Assembly (NCBI RefSeq): GCF_022664535.1 | Contig: NZ_JAKUJY010000013.1 | Location: 1 to 64,000 of the forward strand | Direction of reading: 5' to 3' | DNA from: Sphingobium trunci | Lineage (GTDB): Bacteria > Pseudomonadota > Alphaproteobacteria > Sphingomonadales > Sphingomonadaceae | DNA length: 64,000 nt | Shown: one piece after another, positions 55,523 to 64,000 of the stretch | How positions within the stretch are numbered: the stretch's first letter is position 1 | Layout of the letters: each line of letters starts with the position of its first letter | Position numbers and translations under genes: made by a program | The notes under the pieces: generated by a model | Database searches by the model: none | Told to the model about the DNA's origin: nothing | What the model saw: only the letters and a program-made list of their open reading frames with translations

Positions 55523-57490
55523 TCAGGCGAGCGGCGCGGAGGCCCAGCGCTTCAACCGCGCGTAGAGCGCGGCGATGACCGCGGCGAAGGCGATCACCGA
55601 GAGGATGGTCGCCCAGGGATTTTCCCCCACCAGCGCCAGCGGCGCGTCGCTGTCGGTCGCGGCGACGATGCCTGCAAAGGCGACGCCGAACAGGCTTTCG
55701 CCGACGATGAAGCCGGTCGCCATCAGCACGCCCATGCGCTCGGCAAATTCGGGGTTGGACTGGCGCAGCGACCAGCGGTTGTAGAAATGGCCGATCACCG
55801 CGCCGACCGGGATCAGCAGGGTGAGCGCCATCGGCAGGTAGATGCCCATGCCGACGGCCAGCGGGGGCAGGCGCAGCTTGCCTGCCTTGCCCAGAGCCTC
55901 GTCGATGGCGACGATGACGACGCCGATCCCCGCGCCCAGGCCGATGAGGTTCCAGTCGAGATCGCCGCCCAGCACGCCCTTCGCCAGTGCGGAGATCAGT
56001 GCGGCCTGCGGGGCGGGGAGGGCGCTGGCCTTGGCGCCTGGCGCGCCCGCAAAACCGAAGGCGCTGTTCAGCAGGTCCAGCACCGGCGGGATCACCAGCG
56101 CGCCGAAGATCACGCCCAGGACCAAAGCGATCTGCTGCTTCCACGGCGTCGCGCCGACGAGCTGGCCGGTCTTCAGGTCCTGGAGATTGTCGTTCGAGAT
56201 GGTCGCGACGCCGAAGACGATGGCGGTCACGAACAGGGCATAGGCGATGAGGGCCTGTGATTGTTTTGGGTCGCCGCCCGACCCGTAGATCGCCGCCAGG
56301 ATCAGCGAGGCGCCCAGCACGGCCAGGATGCCGACGCCGGAAATCGGACTGTTCGATGCGCCGATCAGGCCCGCCATATAACCGCAGACCGAGGCGATGA
56401 CGATGCCCGCGACGAGGATATAGGCCAGCGTCAGGACGATGATAGGCACCGGATTGGCGGCGATCGGCCCGCCCTGCGCAAAGACCCAGAGCAGGATGGC
56501 GATGGGGATGAGCGAGGCCAGGATGGTGCCGCCGACGATGCCGATCGGCAGGTCGCGCTCGGTCAGTTCCAGCAGGCTGCCGTCGCCTGCCTTGCGGACC
56601 CTGGCGGCGGCTATGGCGGACCGAATGCCGCCGACGATCGGCCCCAATATCTTGAGCAGGGTCCAGATCGCCGCCACGCCGATGGTGCCCGCGCCGATGA
56701 AGCGGGCCTTCATGCGGAAGGTGGTGCCGACGATCTCCGACAGGTCCGCGCCGGAGGGGAGCGGGGCGGTGAGATAAGGGACAAGGCCGACCCAGCTGAT
56801 GAGCAGGCCGACGAACATGGCGACGCCCACCGACAGGCCGACCAGATGGCCGACGCCGATCAGCGCCATGGAAAAGCTGGTCGAGACGCTGGAGGCGCCC
56901 GCGCCGAATTTGAAGAAGGTGGCGGCTTCCTCCGCGATCAGCCTCGTCTTGGCGAGGATCGAGAAGGCGGCCGCCGTCACCGAACTGGCGACGATGGCGG
57001 CAAGACCGCGCTTATTCTCTTCAAGCCCTTCGCGCGAGCCGGCGCCGACCTTCAGCACTTCGGCGGCGGCGACCCCCTCCGGATAGGGCAGGTCCGATCC
57101 GGTGACGAGCGCGCGGCGCAGCGGCACGGAATACATGACGCCCAATATGCCGCCGAGCGCGATGGTGAAGGCGGACAGCCAATAGGGAAAGCCCTGCCAC
57201 CAGCCGATGATGACCAGCCCCGGCAGCACGAAGATGATCGCCGAGAGCGTGCCCGCCGCCGAAGCGATGGTCTGGACGATGTTGTTTTCCAGGATCGTGC
57301 CGGTGGCGAACAGCCGCAGCACCGCCATGGAAATGACGGCGGCGGGGATGGAGGTGGCGAAGGTCAGGCCGATCTTCAGCCCCAGATAGACGTTCGCCGC
57401 CGTGAACAGCAAGGTGATGAGCGCGCCCAATATGACGCCGCGAAGCGTCAGCTCCGCCATGGGGGCCGCCTTGGCCGAATCACTTGTCAC
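55523..57490 (-). CDS. OPT family oligopeptide transporter
   Basis: 655 residues with about 15 membrane helices. ELTLRGVILGALITLLFTAA and NVYLGLKIGLTFATSIPAAV open the OPT fold; NIVQTIASAAGT and PYPEGVAAAEVLK are conserved OPT motifs of the bacterial (TIGR00728/00733) type. It is a proton-coupled uptake carrier for peptides or possibly metal chelates. It is monocistronic and converges on the TonB receptor. Confidence 0.93.
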   Translation of the reverse strand: MTSDSAKAAPMAELTLRGVILGALITLLFTAANVYLGLKIGLTFATSIPAAVISMAVLRLFATGTILENNIVQTIASAAGTLSAIIFVLPGLVIIGWWQGFPYWLSAFTIALGGILGVMYSVPLRRALVTGSDLPYPEGVAAAEVLKVGAGSREGLEENKRGLAAIVASSVTAAAFSILAKTRLIAEEAATFFKFGAGASSVSTSFSMALIGVGHLVGLSVGVAMFVGLLISWVGLVPYLTAPLPSGADLSEIVGTTFRMKARFIGAGTIGVAAIWTLLKILGPIVGGIRSAIAAARVRKAGDGSLLELTERDLPIGIVGGTILASLIPIAILLWVFAQGGPIAANPVPIIVLTLAYILVAGIVIASVCGYMAGLIGASNSPISGVGILAVLGASLILAAIYGSGGDPKQSQALIAYALFVTAIVFGVATISNDNLQDLKTGQLVGATPWKQQIALVLGVIFGALVIPPVLDLLNSAFGFAGAPGAKASALPAPQAALISALAKGVLGGDLDWNLIGLGAGIGVVIVAIDEALGKAGKLRLPPLAVGMGIYLPMALTLLIPVGAVIGHFYNRWSLRQSNPEFAERMGVLMATGFIVGESLFGVAFAGIVAATDSDAPLALVGENPWATILSVIAFAAVIAALYARLKRWASAPLA

Positions 57491-57580
57491 TTATCTGTCC
57501 CCTTGCCTGCGGCTATTTTATCAATGTCCGGTAATAATGTTGCTTGGGCTTGGATCAATCGGAAAGTGCGTGAGGCGCCC

Positions 57581-58364
57581 TCAGGAGGGGGAGGCAGGCT
57601 TGAGGTCGGCGGCGACGGCCGCGTCCAGCCAGGCGTCGACCAGCCGGGTCCAGAGCGTGTAGCCGCGCGGGTTCATGTGCAGCCCGTCGGGCCGGAACAG
57701 CGACGCATCGGGCAGGCCGTCCGCCGCCAGCAACACCCGGCCGACATCCAGATAATCGAAACCCGTCACCCGCGATCGTGCCGCCACCGTCATGTTGACG
57801 GCCGCCATTTTCGGCCAGAGCGTCCAGCGGATCGGGCTGGGTTTCAGCGAGAGATAGGCGATATGCGCCTTGGGATAGTCGGTGCGGAGCTGCTTGAGCA
57901 GGGAGAGGATGTTGGTGGCCACTTCTCCTGGCGTGGCACCCCCCGCCAGATCATTCTCGCCGACATAGACCAGGATTGAGCGGGGTTTCGCCTTGGGCAG
58001 CAGGCGCTTGTAATAATGCAGCACATCGGGCGTGGTGGCGCCGCCAAAGCCGCGATTGACCGTTCCCATGTCCGGAAAGCTGCCGGGAATATCCCATAGC
58101 CGGATGCTGGAGCTGCCCAGGAACAGCGTGGCGTCAGCGATCGCCGGTCCGCTCTCGTTGGCCTTGGCAAAGGCCTCGATCTCGCGGGAGAAGGGGAAGG
58201 CCGGGTCGGCATTCACCTTGATCGCGGCTGGCGTCGGGGGCGCTGCCGCCTGCAGAGCGCCCGCGGGCGCGAGCAACAGGGCGGCCGCCAAGGGGCAGGC
58301 CCGACGGCGCCCCCGTCCAGCCCTAGTGCCGGTGGAGCGGGCGCAGCTGATATTTGCTGTCTGC
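57581..58364 (-). CDS. SGNH/GDSL hydrolase, exported
   Basis: About 261 residues with the start at ATG 58364 uncertain (58414 is also possible; both overlap the 3' end of hspQ). A signal sequence (CPLAAALLLAPAGALQA) precedes the hydrolase fold: block I LFLGSSSIRLWD (nucleophile Ser), block III VYVGENDLAGG (Asn), and block V DGLHMNPRGY (Asp and His). It is a periplasmic esterase of unknown substrate. The overlap with hspQ suggests cotranscription. Confidence 0.85.
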
Positions 58365-58703
58365 ATAGGTGCCGAACATGCCGGATATGGCGGGATGGTC
58401 GACAGGTTCCTCACTGTCGTCCGCGATCAGATTCTGCTGGCTGACATAGGCGACATAGCTGCTTTCGCCATTCTCGGCGAGCAGATGGTAAAAGGGTTGA
58501 TGCTTGTCCGGCCGCAGCTCCTCCGGGATGGACTGATACCATTCCTCGGTGTTGGCGAAGACCGGATCGATATCGAAGACCACGCCGCGAAAGCCGAAGC
58601 GGCGATGCTGCACCACGTCGCCGATGCTGAAGCGCGCATGGACGATGGGCGGCGCGATGATATCCTGTCCGAAAATCTGAATCATGTCGTTCATACGCTG
58701 CAA
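58323..58703 (-). CDS. hspQ: Heat shock protein HspQ (YccV family)
   Basis: 126 residues; an ATG at 58685 is an alternative start. ARFSIGDVVQHRRFGFRGVV and FDIDPVFANTEEWYQ with the QPFYHLLAENGESSYVAYVS core identify the hemimethylated-DNA-binding/HspQ family, known to affect DnaA stability and Lon specificity in enterobacteria. The N-terminal 20-residue extension (MIQIFGQDIIAPPIVH) is longer than in E. coli. Confidence 0.92.
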   Translation of the reverse strand: MQRMNDMIQIFGQDIIAPPIVHARFSIGDVVQHRRFGFRGVVFDIDPVFANTEEWYQSIPEELRPDKHQPFYHLLAENGESSYVAYVSQQNLIADDSEEPVDHPAISGMFGTYADSKYQLRPLHRH

Positions 58704-58816
58704 TTTAGGATGCTTGAGGCCGGAGACAAGAAAAATGCTTCGCGCCGCTTGGCAAGGGATAAATCATTCGCTAATGGCCGCCGCTCGACCGGGACGGCAC
58801 GCGCCGGACCTTCTGC

Positions 58817-58906
<90 letters not shown>

Positions 58907-59050
58907 CCACCCTGTCCTTTCACCTCCGTTCCGAATCATTAAAGCCGAGCTTTTCTGCGGCTTTCAGCGTGATTCGCAACCACGTTCATCCCTGCCGGTC
59001 CACCGGTGACCGATTGGAAATGTGGGAAAGAATGTGGGAGATTTGGTGGC

Positions 59051-59788
59051 ATGGGAAAGCTCTCCGCTACCGCTGTGAAGGCAGCAACACGCCCCGGGAG
59101 GCTCGGTGATGGCGATGGCCTGTTCCTTGTGGTCCAGCCCGGCGGCGGCAAGAGTTGGGTCTACCCGGGTGCAGAAGAATGGCAATCGGCGCGACTTTGG
59201 TCTGGGCAGTGCGTCCAAAGTCTCGCTGGCGACAGCCCGGGAGCGGGCGCGAGAAATCCGCACTTGGGTCGAGCTTGGGCTCGATCCGATCTTCGAACGG
59301 CGCAAGGCCAAGGGAATTCCTACCTTCCGGCGGGCTGCGGCCTGGGTGATCGCAGCTCACAGCAAGACATGGCGCAACGAGAAGCATGAGAAGCAATGGC
59401 TCCAGACGCTCGATGCCTACATGTTCCCGCATATAGGCCATGTCCAGGTCCATGAGATCACTGGCCCGATGATCCGCAATCTGCTCTCCGACATCTGGCT
59501 TGCCAAGCCGGAGACGGCGCGGCGGGTCCGTCAGCGGATCGGCACCGTACTCGATTGGGCCTATGCCTCGGGTTACCGCGAAAGCGAGGCGCCGATGCGG
59601 GCGATCATCAAGGGGCTCCTCGCCAACCCAAGAATGAGGGGCATTTTGCGGCCATGCCCTATGCCAAGGTGCCGGCCTTCATGGTAAAGCTGGCCGAGCG
59701 GGAATCCTTCAGCCGCCCGGCTCTTCGCTTTGCCATCCTGACCGCCGTGCGATCGGGTGAGGTGCGCGGAGCAAATTACGCGTCTTAA
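59051..59788 (+). pseudogene. P4-type integrase remnant, two frameshifts and 3' truncation
   Basis: Three frames must be joined. MGKLSATAVKAATRPGRLGD and GLFLVVQPGGGKSWV (from 59051) is the DUF4102 N-terminus. After about 59160 the frame shifts to VQKNGNRRDFGLGSASKVSL and the SAM-like core-binding region EKQWLQTLDAYMFPHIGHVQ. Near 59630 it shifts again to NEGHFAAMPYAKVPAFMVKL and RFAILTAVRSGEVRGA, ending at 59788. The protein stops just at the first catalytic Arg, so the catalytic domain is missing. The position after tRNA-Ser is as expected for a former integration. It differs from the integrase at the window start. Confidence 0.88.
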
Positions 59789-60106
59789 AGAGACGCCGCT
59801 AATTTCATGCGAGGTTCGCGCAACGCCTACTATGATGGCTCATCCGCATGCCCACCCGCACAATTGCAAGCTATTGCTACGTTTGAGGAACTTCTGAGTC
59901 AGGCACTCAGTAACACAGATATCCGCATGGGATCGCTTGGGGTCACTGGAACGTTGAAGGCGGACCCGCCCCTGAGCCTCTCGGATGCTTCCCAACTCTA
60001 TAGAAATTCTGTCATCCCTTTGGATTTACTGGACATTACCCCTCTATTTTCGGCAAGGTGGAAATACGGCGGCTAAACAGCCGCTACATACAGGGGTATT
60101 ATTACA
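59789..60106. other. Intergenic region before autotransporter
   Basis: An open frame of 89 codons (59807-60076) crosses it but has no ribosome-binding site and no recognisable domain. The base composition is lower in GC than the neighbourhood. It is likely leftover island DNA plus the promoter of the autotransporter gene. Confidence 0.45.
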
Positions 60107-63100
60107 ATGATCGACCGACAAACGGCGCAGGTGCGTCGCTGGTCCTTTGTGCTCGGTTCGAGCCTCGCTGCCATGGCCGCTGCATCGGCAACACCGGCTT
60201 GGGCGCAGTGCAGCCCAGATCCGACGGTAGCCGACAGCATCACCAACTGCACCGGCACGGATGGCGACGGTCTGCGCGTCACCACGGACGGCAGCACGGT
60301 GGAGGTCGCGCCCTCGGCCAGCGTTTCCGGCGCCGGCGCTGCGGCGATCACCGTGGACATCGCCCCGGTTTCCGGCAGCTACTACGCCCGCAAAGCCACG
60401 ATCACCGTGGGCGGCAATGTGGACGGTGGCACGCAGAGCGGGATTTCGGTCCTGTCCGGATCGGTGCCGGTGAACAGCTACGACTATTACGGCACCAAGG
60501 CTCAGGTGACGGTGGAGGCAGGCGCCACGGTGACCGGCGCCACCGGTATCACCGCCGGTCCTTCGACTACGACCAGCTATGCGCCTACTCTCGTCAGCGT
60601 CACTAATGCCGGCACGATCTCGGGAACGAACGGCGTCGCTCTGCGTGCCACCGATCCGGCACGCGCCGCTTTCGATGTCATCGAGAACCAGCAAGGCGGC
60701 ACGATCGGTGCCATCGTCGGCACGATCGGCACGTTGAACAACGCAGGCGTGATCGACGGAGGAGCATTTAGCGCCATCGACCAGACCACCACTTATAACA
60801 ACAATCCCTATCCCACGGGTTGGACCAACAGCGGCACGATCCGCTCCACCTCCACGGCATCGACGATCGCCAATCTGTCCACGCCGTTCAATCCGCTGAC
60901 CAACAGCGGTACCATCGCCAACGCCGGAACCGGCACCGCTATTCAGAGCACCGGCGCGCTGGAGATCGACAACCTTGCCGGAGGAACCATCTCCACCGCA
61001 GGCAGCACGGCGATTTCGGCAGGATCCCTGACGCTAACCAACAGCGGCAAGATCACCGGCGATATCGCGACCCAGCCTGCCTACGGCTATTATACCTACA
61101 GCGTGATCGATTCCACGAAGGGCACGATCGAGGGGGACGTCTCGCTCGGCAGTGGTAACGATCTCGTCTATGGTCGCTACGATGGCACCGAGACGCTGGT
61201 GACCGGGATCACCGGCACGCTGGACCCCGGCCTTGGCACCAATTCCCTCGTCCTGGCGGTCGATGCGGACCTGACCGTCTCCAGCGCGATCACGCTGCCT
61301 ACCGGCTTCCAATATCTGCGCCTTGCTCCTGGCGAGGGCGCCTCGCTCACGCTGGCCGATGGCTTCATCGCTCCCGGCACGATCGAGATGGATGGCAACG
61401 GCACGATCGTGAACGAAGCGGCAATCACGACGCAGGGTCAGGCCTTCGTCGCGCCCTATTACGTGCCTGGCCATCCCAACCTCACCAACACCGGTTCCAT
61501 CGATGCGACCGTGTCCTCGGGCTATTATCCTTACGCCATCGACATGGGATTTTACGGCACGCTGACCAACAGCGGCACGATCACGTCCAGCGGCAACGGC
61601 GTGAACACCGACGGCGACGTCATCAATTCCGGCACGATCACCGCCACCGGCACGGCGCTTTCGATGTTCGGCGAAGGGCTGACCAACAGCGGCACGATCC
61701 GCTCGACCGGCGGAATCGGCGTCGATCTGCACGGCAACACATACTACATCGCCACCAACAGCGGCACGATCGAAGGTGCGACTTACGGCGCCGTGATTGG
61801 CTATGTCCTGAACAACAGCGGCACCATCTCCACCAGCGACACCGGCACCGCAGTAGGTCTCGGCAATTACGGCGTGATCAACAATCTGGCGGGCGGGGTG
61901 ATCGAAGGCGGCGCCTGGGCGATTACCGGAAAGGATCCTTACGGGTCGACCAGCACGTACAATGCCAAGGTCTTCAATGCGGGCACGATCAACGGAGACG
62001 TGACCTTCGTCTCTCCGCGCGACAGCAGCTATTACAGCAACAGCAACACTTACGTCGCGCTCACCGGCGGCGTCCTCGACGGCAATCTGACGCTGGGCAA
62101 GGGCGATACGCTGGTGACCGACCTGGTCAATACCGGCCCAGGCCAGTTCGCGGGCATCAACGGCACGGTCACCACCACCGGTGGCTTGCTGCGCTACCGC
62201 GCCTCGGGCGAGGCGAGCGCGGTAATCGGCGCCGTCGGCCCCTTCGCCACGACCGGATACGAACTGGTCGACGGTGCGAAGCTGACACTGACCGCAGACG
62301 CGCTGCAGACCCTGCCGCTGATCCTTGCCGGTACCGGTACGGTGGATCTGACCGCCAATATCCAGACCACCAATCAGACCGCCTTGAGCGTGGTTTGGGC
62401 GGCGAGGCCCGATAACTCGACGCTCGTTAATCCGGACTCACTGACGGTCGTCAACCACGGCACGATTTCGGGAACGATCAACGACTACTGGGGCGGCGGC
62501 TTCGGGGTCGTCAGCCTCACCACGAACGACACGCTGCAGAACGACGGCACGATCAACGCCGCCTTCACCGCGACCAACGGCGGAACCTCGTACAATGCCG
62601 CCGTCACTTACGGCAGCACGCTGGTCAACAACGGACGTATCACGCTGGATGGCAGCTATGGCGCATACAACGTCCGTACCGTGGTGAACACTGGCACGAT
62701 CGAGCAGACCGGGCCAGGCGCTTCCTACGGCATTTATAACGCCTACAGCGTGACCAATAGCGGCACAATCCAGACCGCGAACAGCGCGATCTGGGGCAAT
62801 TATGGGGCCACGGTCGTCAATTCCGGCACGATCGCCAGCACTGCAGGCACCGCGATCACATCGGCCACGCAAGTCACCAATCTGGCCGGCGGCACGATCT
62901 CGGGCGGCGCCGGGACAGCGATCTCCATGAGCGGCGGATCGGTAAGCAACGCGGGCCTCATCCTCGGCAATGTCAACCTCGGCTACTGGGGCGGCTACGG
63001 CAGCGCCTATTATGCCAATGGCGGAACGTTGATCGGCGACCTGACGCTGGGCAGCGGCAACGACCTGTTCCTCCAGAGCGGAACCGACGCCGGCGTAAGC

Positions 63101-64000
63101 GGCACGATCGACGCGGGCCTTGGGCGTGACACATATGGCATCGCACTGACCAACAGCGGCTCGGTTGCCGTCGGCGCCGCGCCCGGCTCCGGCTTCGAAG
63201 ACGCCATGGTTGCGGCGCTGGGAGTCGATACGGTGGCCACGGTCACCGGCCTTGATGCCATGTTCACCGATCTGCACGCCGCCGGCGACGGCACCGTCGT
63301 CAACGCGATGGACCTTTCCGGTGCGCTGGTCCTGGGCAGCGATGCCTATACCGGACAGGCCTATATCCTGGGCCAAACGCTCGGCACGCTCGTCAACGAC
63401 GGGTCCGTGGCGGGCGGCGTGCGCGGTTCCGTGGCCCATCTGGTCAACACCGGCACGATCGGCTCGGCAGAGCTGGCCGATACTCCCCTCATGGTCTGGA
63501 ACTGGGGCAATATTGCCTTCGAGAACAGCGGCACCGTAACGGCCAGCCAAACCGAAGGTGCCTTCTCGTCGCTGACCGGCTACGCCATCGACGTCGCGAA
63601 TTCCGGTACGATCGCAGGCGGCCTGCAAGCCTATGCCGCGGCCTCTCAGGAAGGCACGCCGGGCACTATCAGCGTGACTAACAGCGGCACCATCGCCAAT
63701 GAAGGTGCCGGCGCGGCCCTGCAAATGCTGGGGGGATCGACCGATGCCAGCGTGCCCGCCGATCTGGCGCTCACCAACAGCGGCACCATCAGCGCGCACG
63801 GAGAGGGCGCGGTCGCGGTCGGCGTCGGCCTTGCCGTTCCCGGCTACGGCTTCACCTCCGCTCCGCCGCAAGGCGCGGTAACCGCCACGATCGTCAACGC
63901 GGAAGGCGCGACGATCACGGCTTCGGGCACGGACGCCATTGCGATTCAGTCGCGGGGCACCACGTTCAACCTCGAAAACCACGGCCGCATCGAGGCAAGC
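60107..64000 (+). CDS. Giant autotransporter-type adhesin, NSGTI-repeat passenger, 3' end outside window
   Basis: The frame is open from ATG 60107 (AGGGG about 10 bp upstream) to the window end: 1298 codons with no stop. An extended signal peptide (RRWSFVLGSSLAAMAAASAT, cleaved near AWA-Q) is followed by a short domain with a Cys pair (C35, C48: QCSPDPTVADSITNC). Then a long region of about 25 imperfect units with the core N-S-G-T-I (variants NAGTI, NTGTI, NHGRI, NDGSV), Gly/Ser/Thr/Asn-rich and almost free of charged residues and Cys. This is the usual sequence of a beta-helix autotransporter passenger; the beta-barrel domain must lie to the right. It is probably a surface adhesin. GC-rich codon use is like the host's. 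Confidence 0.85.
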   Translation, partial: MIDRQTAQVRRWSFVLGSSLAAMAAASATPAWAQCSPDPTVADSITNCTGTDGDGLRVTTDGSTVEVAPSASVSGAGAAAITVDIAPVSGSYYARKATITVGGNVDGGTQSGISVLSGSVPVNSYDYYGTKAQVTVEAGATVTGATGITAGPSTTTSYAPTLVSVTNAGTISGTNGVALRATDPARAAFDVIENQQGGTIGAIVGTIGTLNNAGVIDGGAFSAIDQTTTYNNNPYPTGWTNSGTIRSTSTASTIANLSTPFNPLTNSGTIANAGTGTAIQSTGALEIDNLAGGTISTAGSTAISAGSLTLTNSGKITGDIATQPAYGYYTYSVIDSTKGTIEGDVSLGSGNDLVYGRYDGTETLVTGITGTLDPGLGTNSLVLAVDADLTVSSAITLPTGFQYLRLAPGEGASLTLADGFIAPGTIEMDGNGTIVNEAAITTQGQAFVAPYYVPGHPNLTNTGSIDATVSSGYYPYAIDMGFYGTLTNSGTITSSGNGVNTDGDVINSGTITATGTALSMFGEGLTNSGTIRSTGGIGVDLHGNTYYIATNSGTIEGATYGAVIGYVLNNSGTISTSDTGTAVGLGNYGVINNLAGGVIEGGAWAITGKDPYGSTSTYNAKVFNAGTINGDVTFVSPRDSSYYSNSNTYVALTGGVLDGNLTLGKGDTLVTDLVNTGPGQFAGINGTVTTTGGLLRYRASGEASAVIGAVGPFATTGYELVDGAKLTLTADALQTLPLILAGTGTVDLTANIQTTNQTALSVVWAARPDNSTLVNPDSLTVVNHGTISGTINDYWGGGFGVVSLTTNDTLQNDGTINAAFTATNGGTSYNAAVTYGSTLVNNGRITLDGSYGAYNVRTVVNTGTIEQTGPGASYGIYNAYSVTNSGTIQTANSAIWGNYGATVVNSGTIASTAGTAITSATQVTNLAGGTISGGAGTAISMSGGSVSNAGLILGNVNLGYWGGYGSAYYANGGTLIGDLTLGSGNDLFLQSGTDAGVSGTIDAGLGRDTYGIALTNSGSVAVGAAPGSGFEDAMVAALGVDTVATVTGLDAMFTDLHAAGDGTVVNAMDLSGALVLGSDAYTGQAYILGQTLGTLVNDGSVAGGVRGSVAHLVNTGTIGSAELADTPLMVWNWGNIAFENSGTVTASQTEGAFSSLTGYAIDVANSGTIAGGLQAYAAASQEGTPGTISVTNSGTIANEGAGAALQMLGGSTDASVPADLALTNSGTISAHGEGAVAVGVGLAVPGYGFTSAPPQGAVTATIVNAEGATITASGTDAIAIQSRGTTFNLENHGRIEAS

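Noticed and set aside
59807..60076. 89-codon open frame before the autotransporter
   Set aside because: No ribosome-binding site or domain. It could be a small gene, but evidence is lacking.
62438..63982. 514-codon minus-strand frame inside the autotransporter
   Set aside because: Antisense to the NSGTI repeats; the Asp/Arg/Gly-rich product merely mirrors them.
60107..64000. Regular short DNA repeats suggesting a CRISPR array
   Set aside because: The repeats are coding, imperfect and in one open frame; spacing is irregular and no cas gene is present.

Overview
The window is GC-rich chromosomal DNA of an alphaproteobacterium, most probably a member of the Sphingomonadaceae (Sphingobium, Sphingomonas or Novosphingobium type). 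This rests on the ctaC-ctaD-ctaB-(small ORF)-ctaG-ctaE-DUF983-SURF1-thrC order, a CrtZ-type carotenoid hydroxylase, a large TonB receptor beside a beta-propeller phytase, LexA- and PHO-box-like sites of alphaproteobacterial type, and intergenic REP-like repeats. The genus is inference.

Positions 1-4900 are a decayed mobile island. They hold a P4-type integrase cut by the window edge, several broken genes (an excisionase-like HTH fragment, a conserved mobile-element protein with an internal deletion, a HEPN-domain remnant), a perfect 98-bp inverted repeat, and an apparently intact AbiEi/AbiEii toxin-antitoxin pair with two matching operator palindromes, followed by an AT-rich patch. From 4.9 to 13 kb come a glycine-zipper protein, a LysR regulator divergent from a pirin/pirin/OsmC stress cluster, a HerA-like ATPase with a low-molecular-weight phosphatase, and a CHASE4 methyl-accepting protein. 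PEP carboxylase follows, then envelope proteins, a cyclophilin and MgtE.

At 20.7-24.4 kb lies the most interesting cluster: a radical-SAM DNA repair protein, a small membrane protein, a hemerythrin and a fused DUF4130-UdgX uracil-DNA glycosylase. All are on the minus strand, and a perfect GTTC-N7-GTTC LexA-type site lies just upstream of the first gene. A possible EcfG-type promoter lies before the hemerythrin gene. I read this as a DNA-damage-inducible uracil/AP-site repair operon.

From 24.4 to 41.2 kb the window is mostly housekeeping: a hybrid histidine kinase, a class II aldolase, rpsU, an FKBP, the pyrE-pdxJ-acpS-lepB-AI-2E cluster, the divergent aa3 cytochrome oxidase operon, thrC and a methyltransferase. 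From 41.5 to 58.7 kb come crtZ, a TorF-like porin, a sulfur cluster (sseA-metC-mscS, joined by 4-bp overlaps), queF, an M1 aminopeptidase, a divergent phytase/TonB-receptor pair with a PHO-box-like site, an OPT transporter, an SGNH hydrolase and HspQ.

The right end is a second integration locus: tRNA-Ser(CGA), a frameshifted and truncated P4-type integrase, and then an autotransporter passenger of at least 1298 codons built of N-S-G-T-I repeats that runs off the window. Two copies of a composite intergenic repeat lie in inverted orientation at about 15.8 and 41.3 kb, bracketing the central 25 kb.
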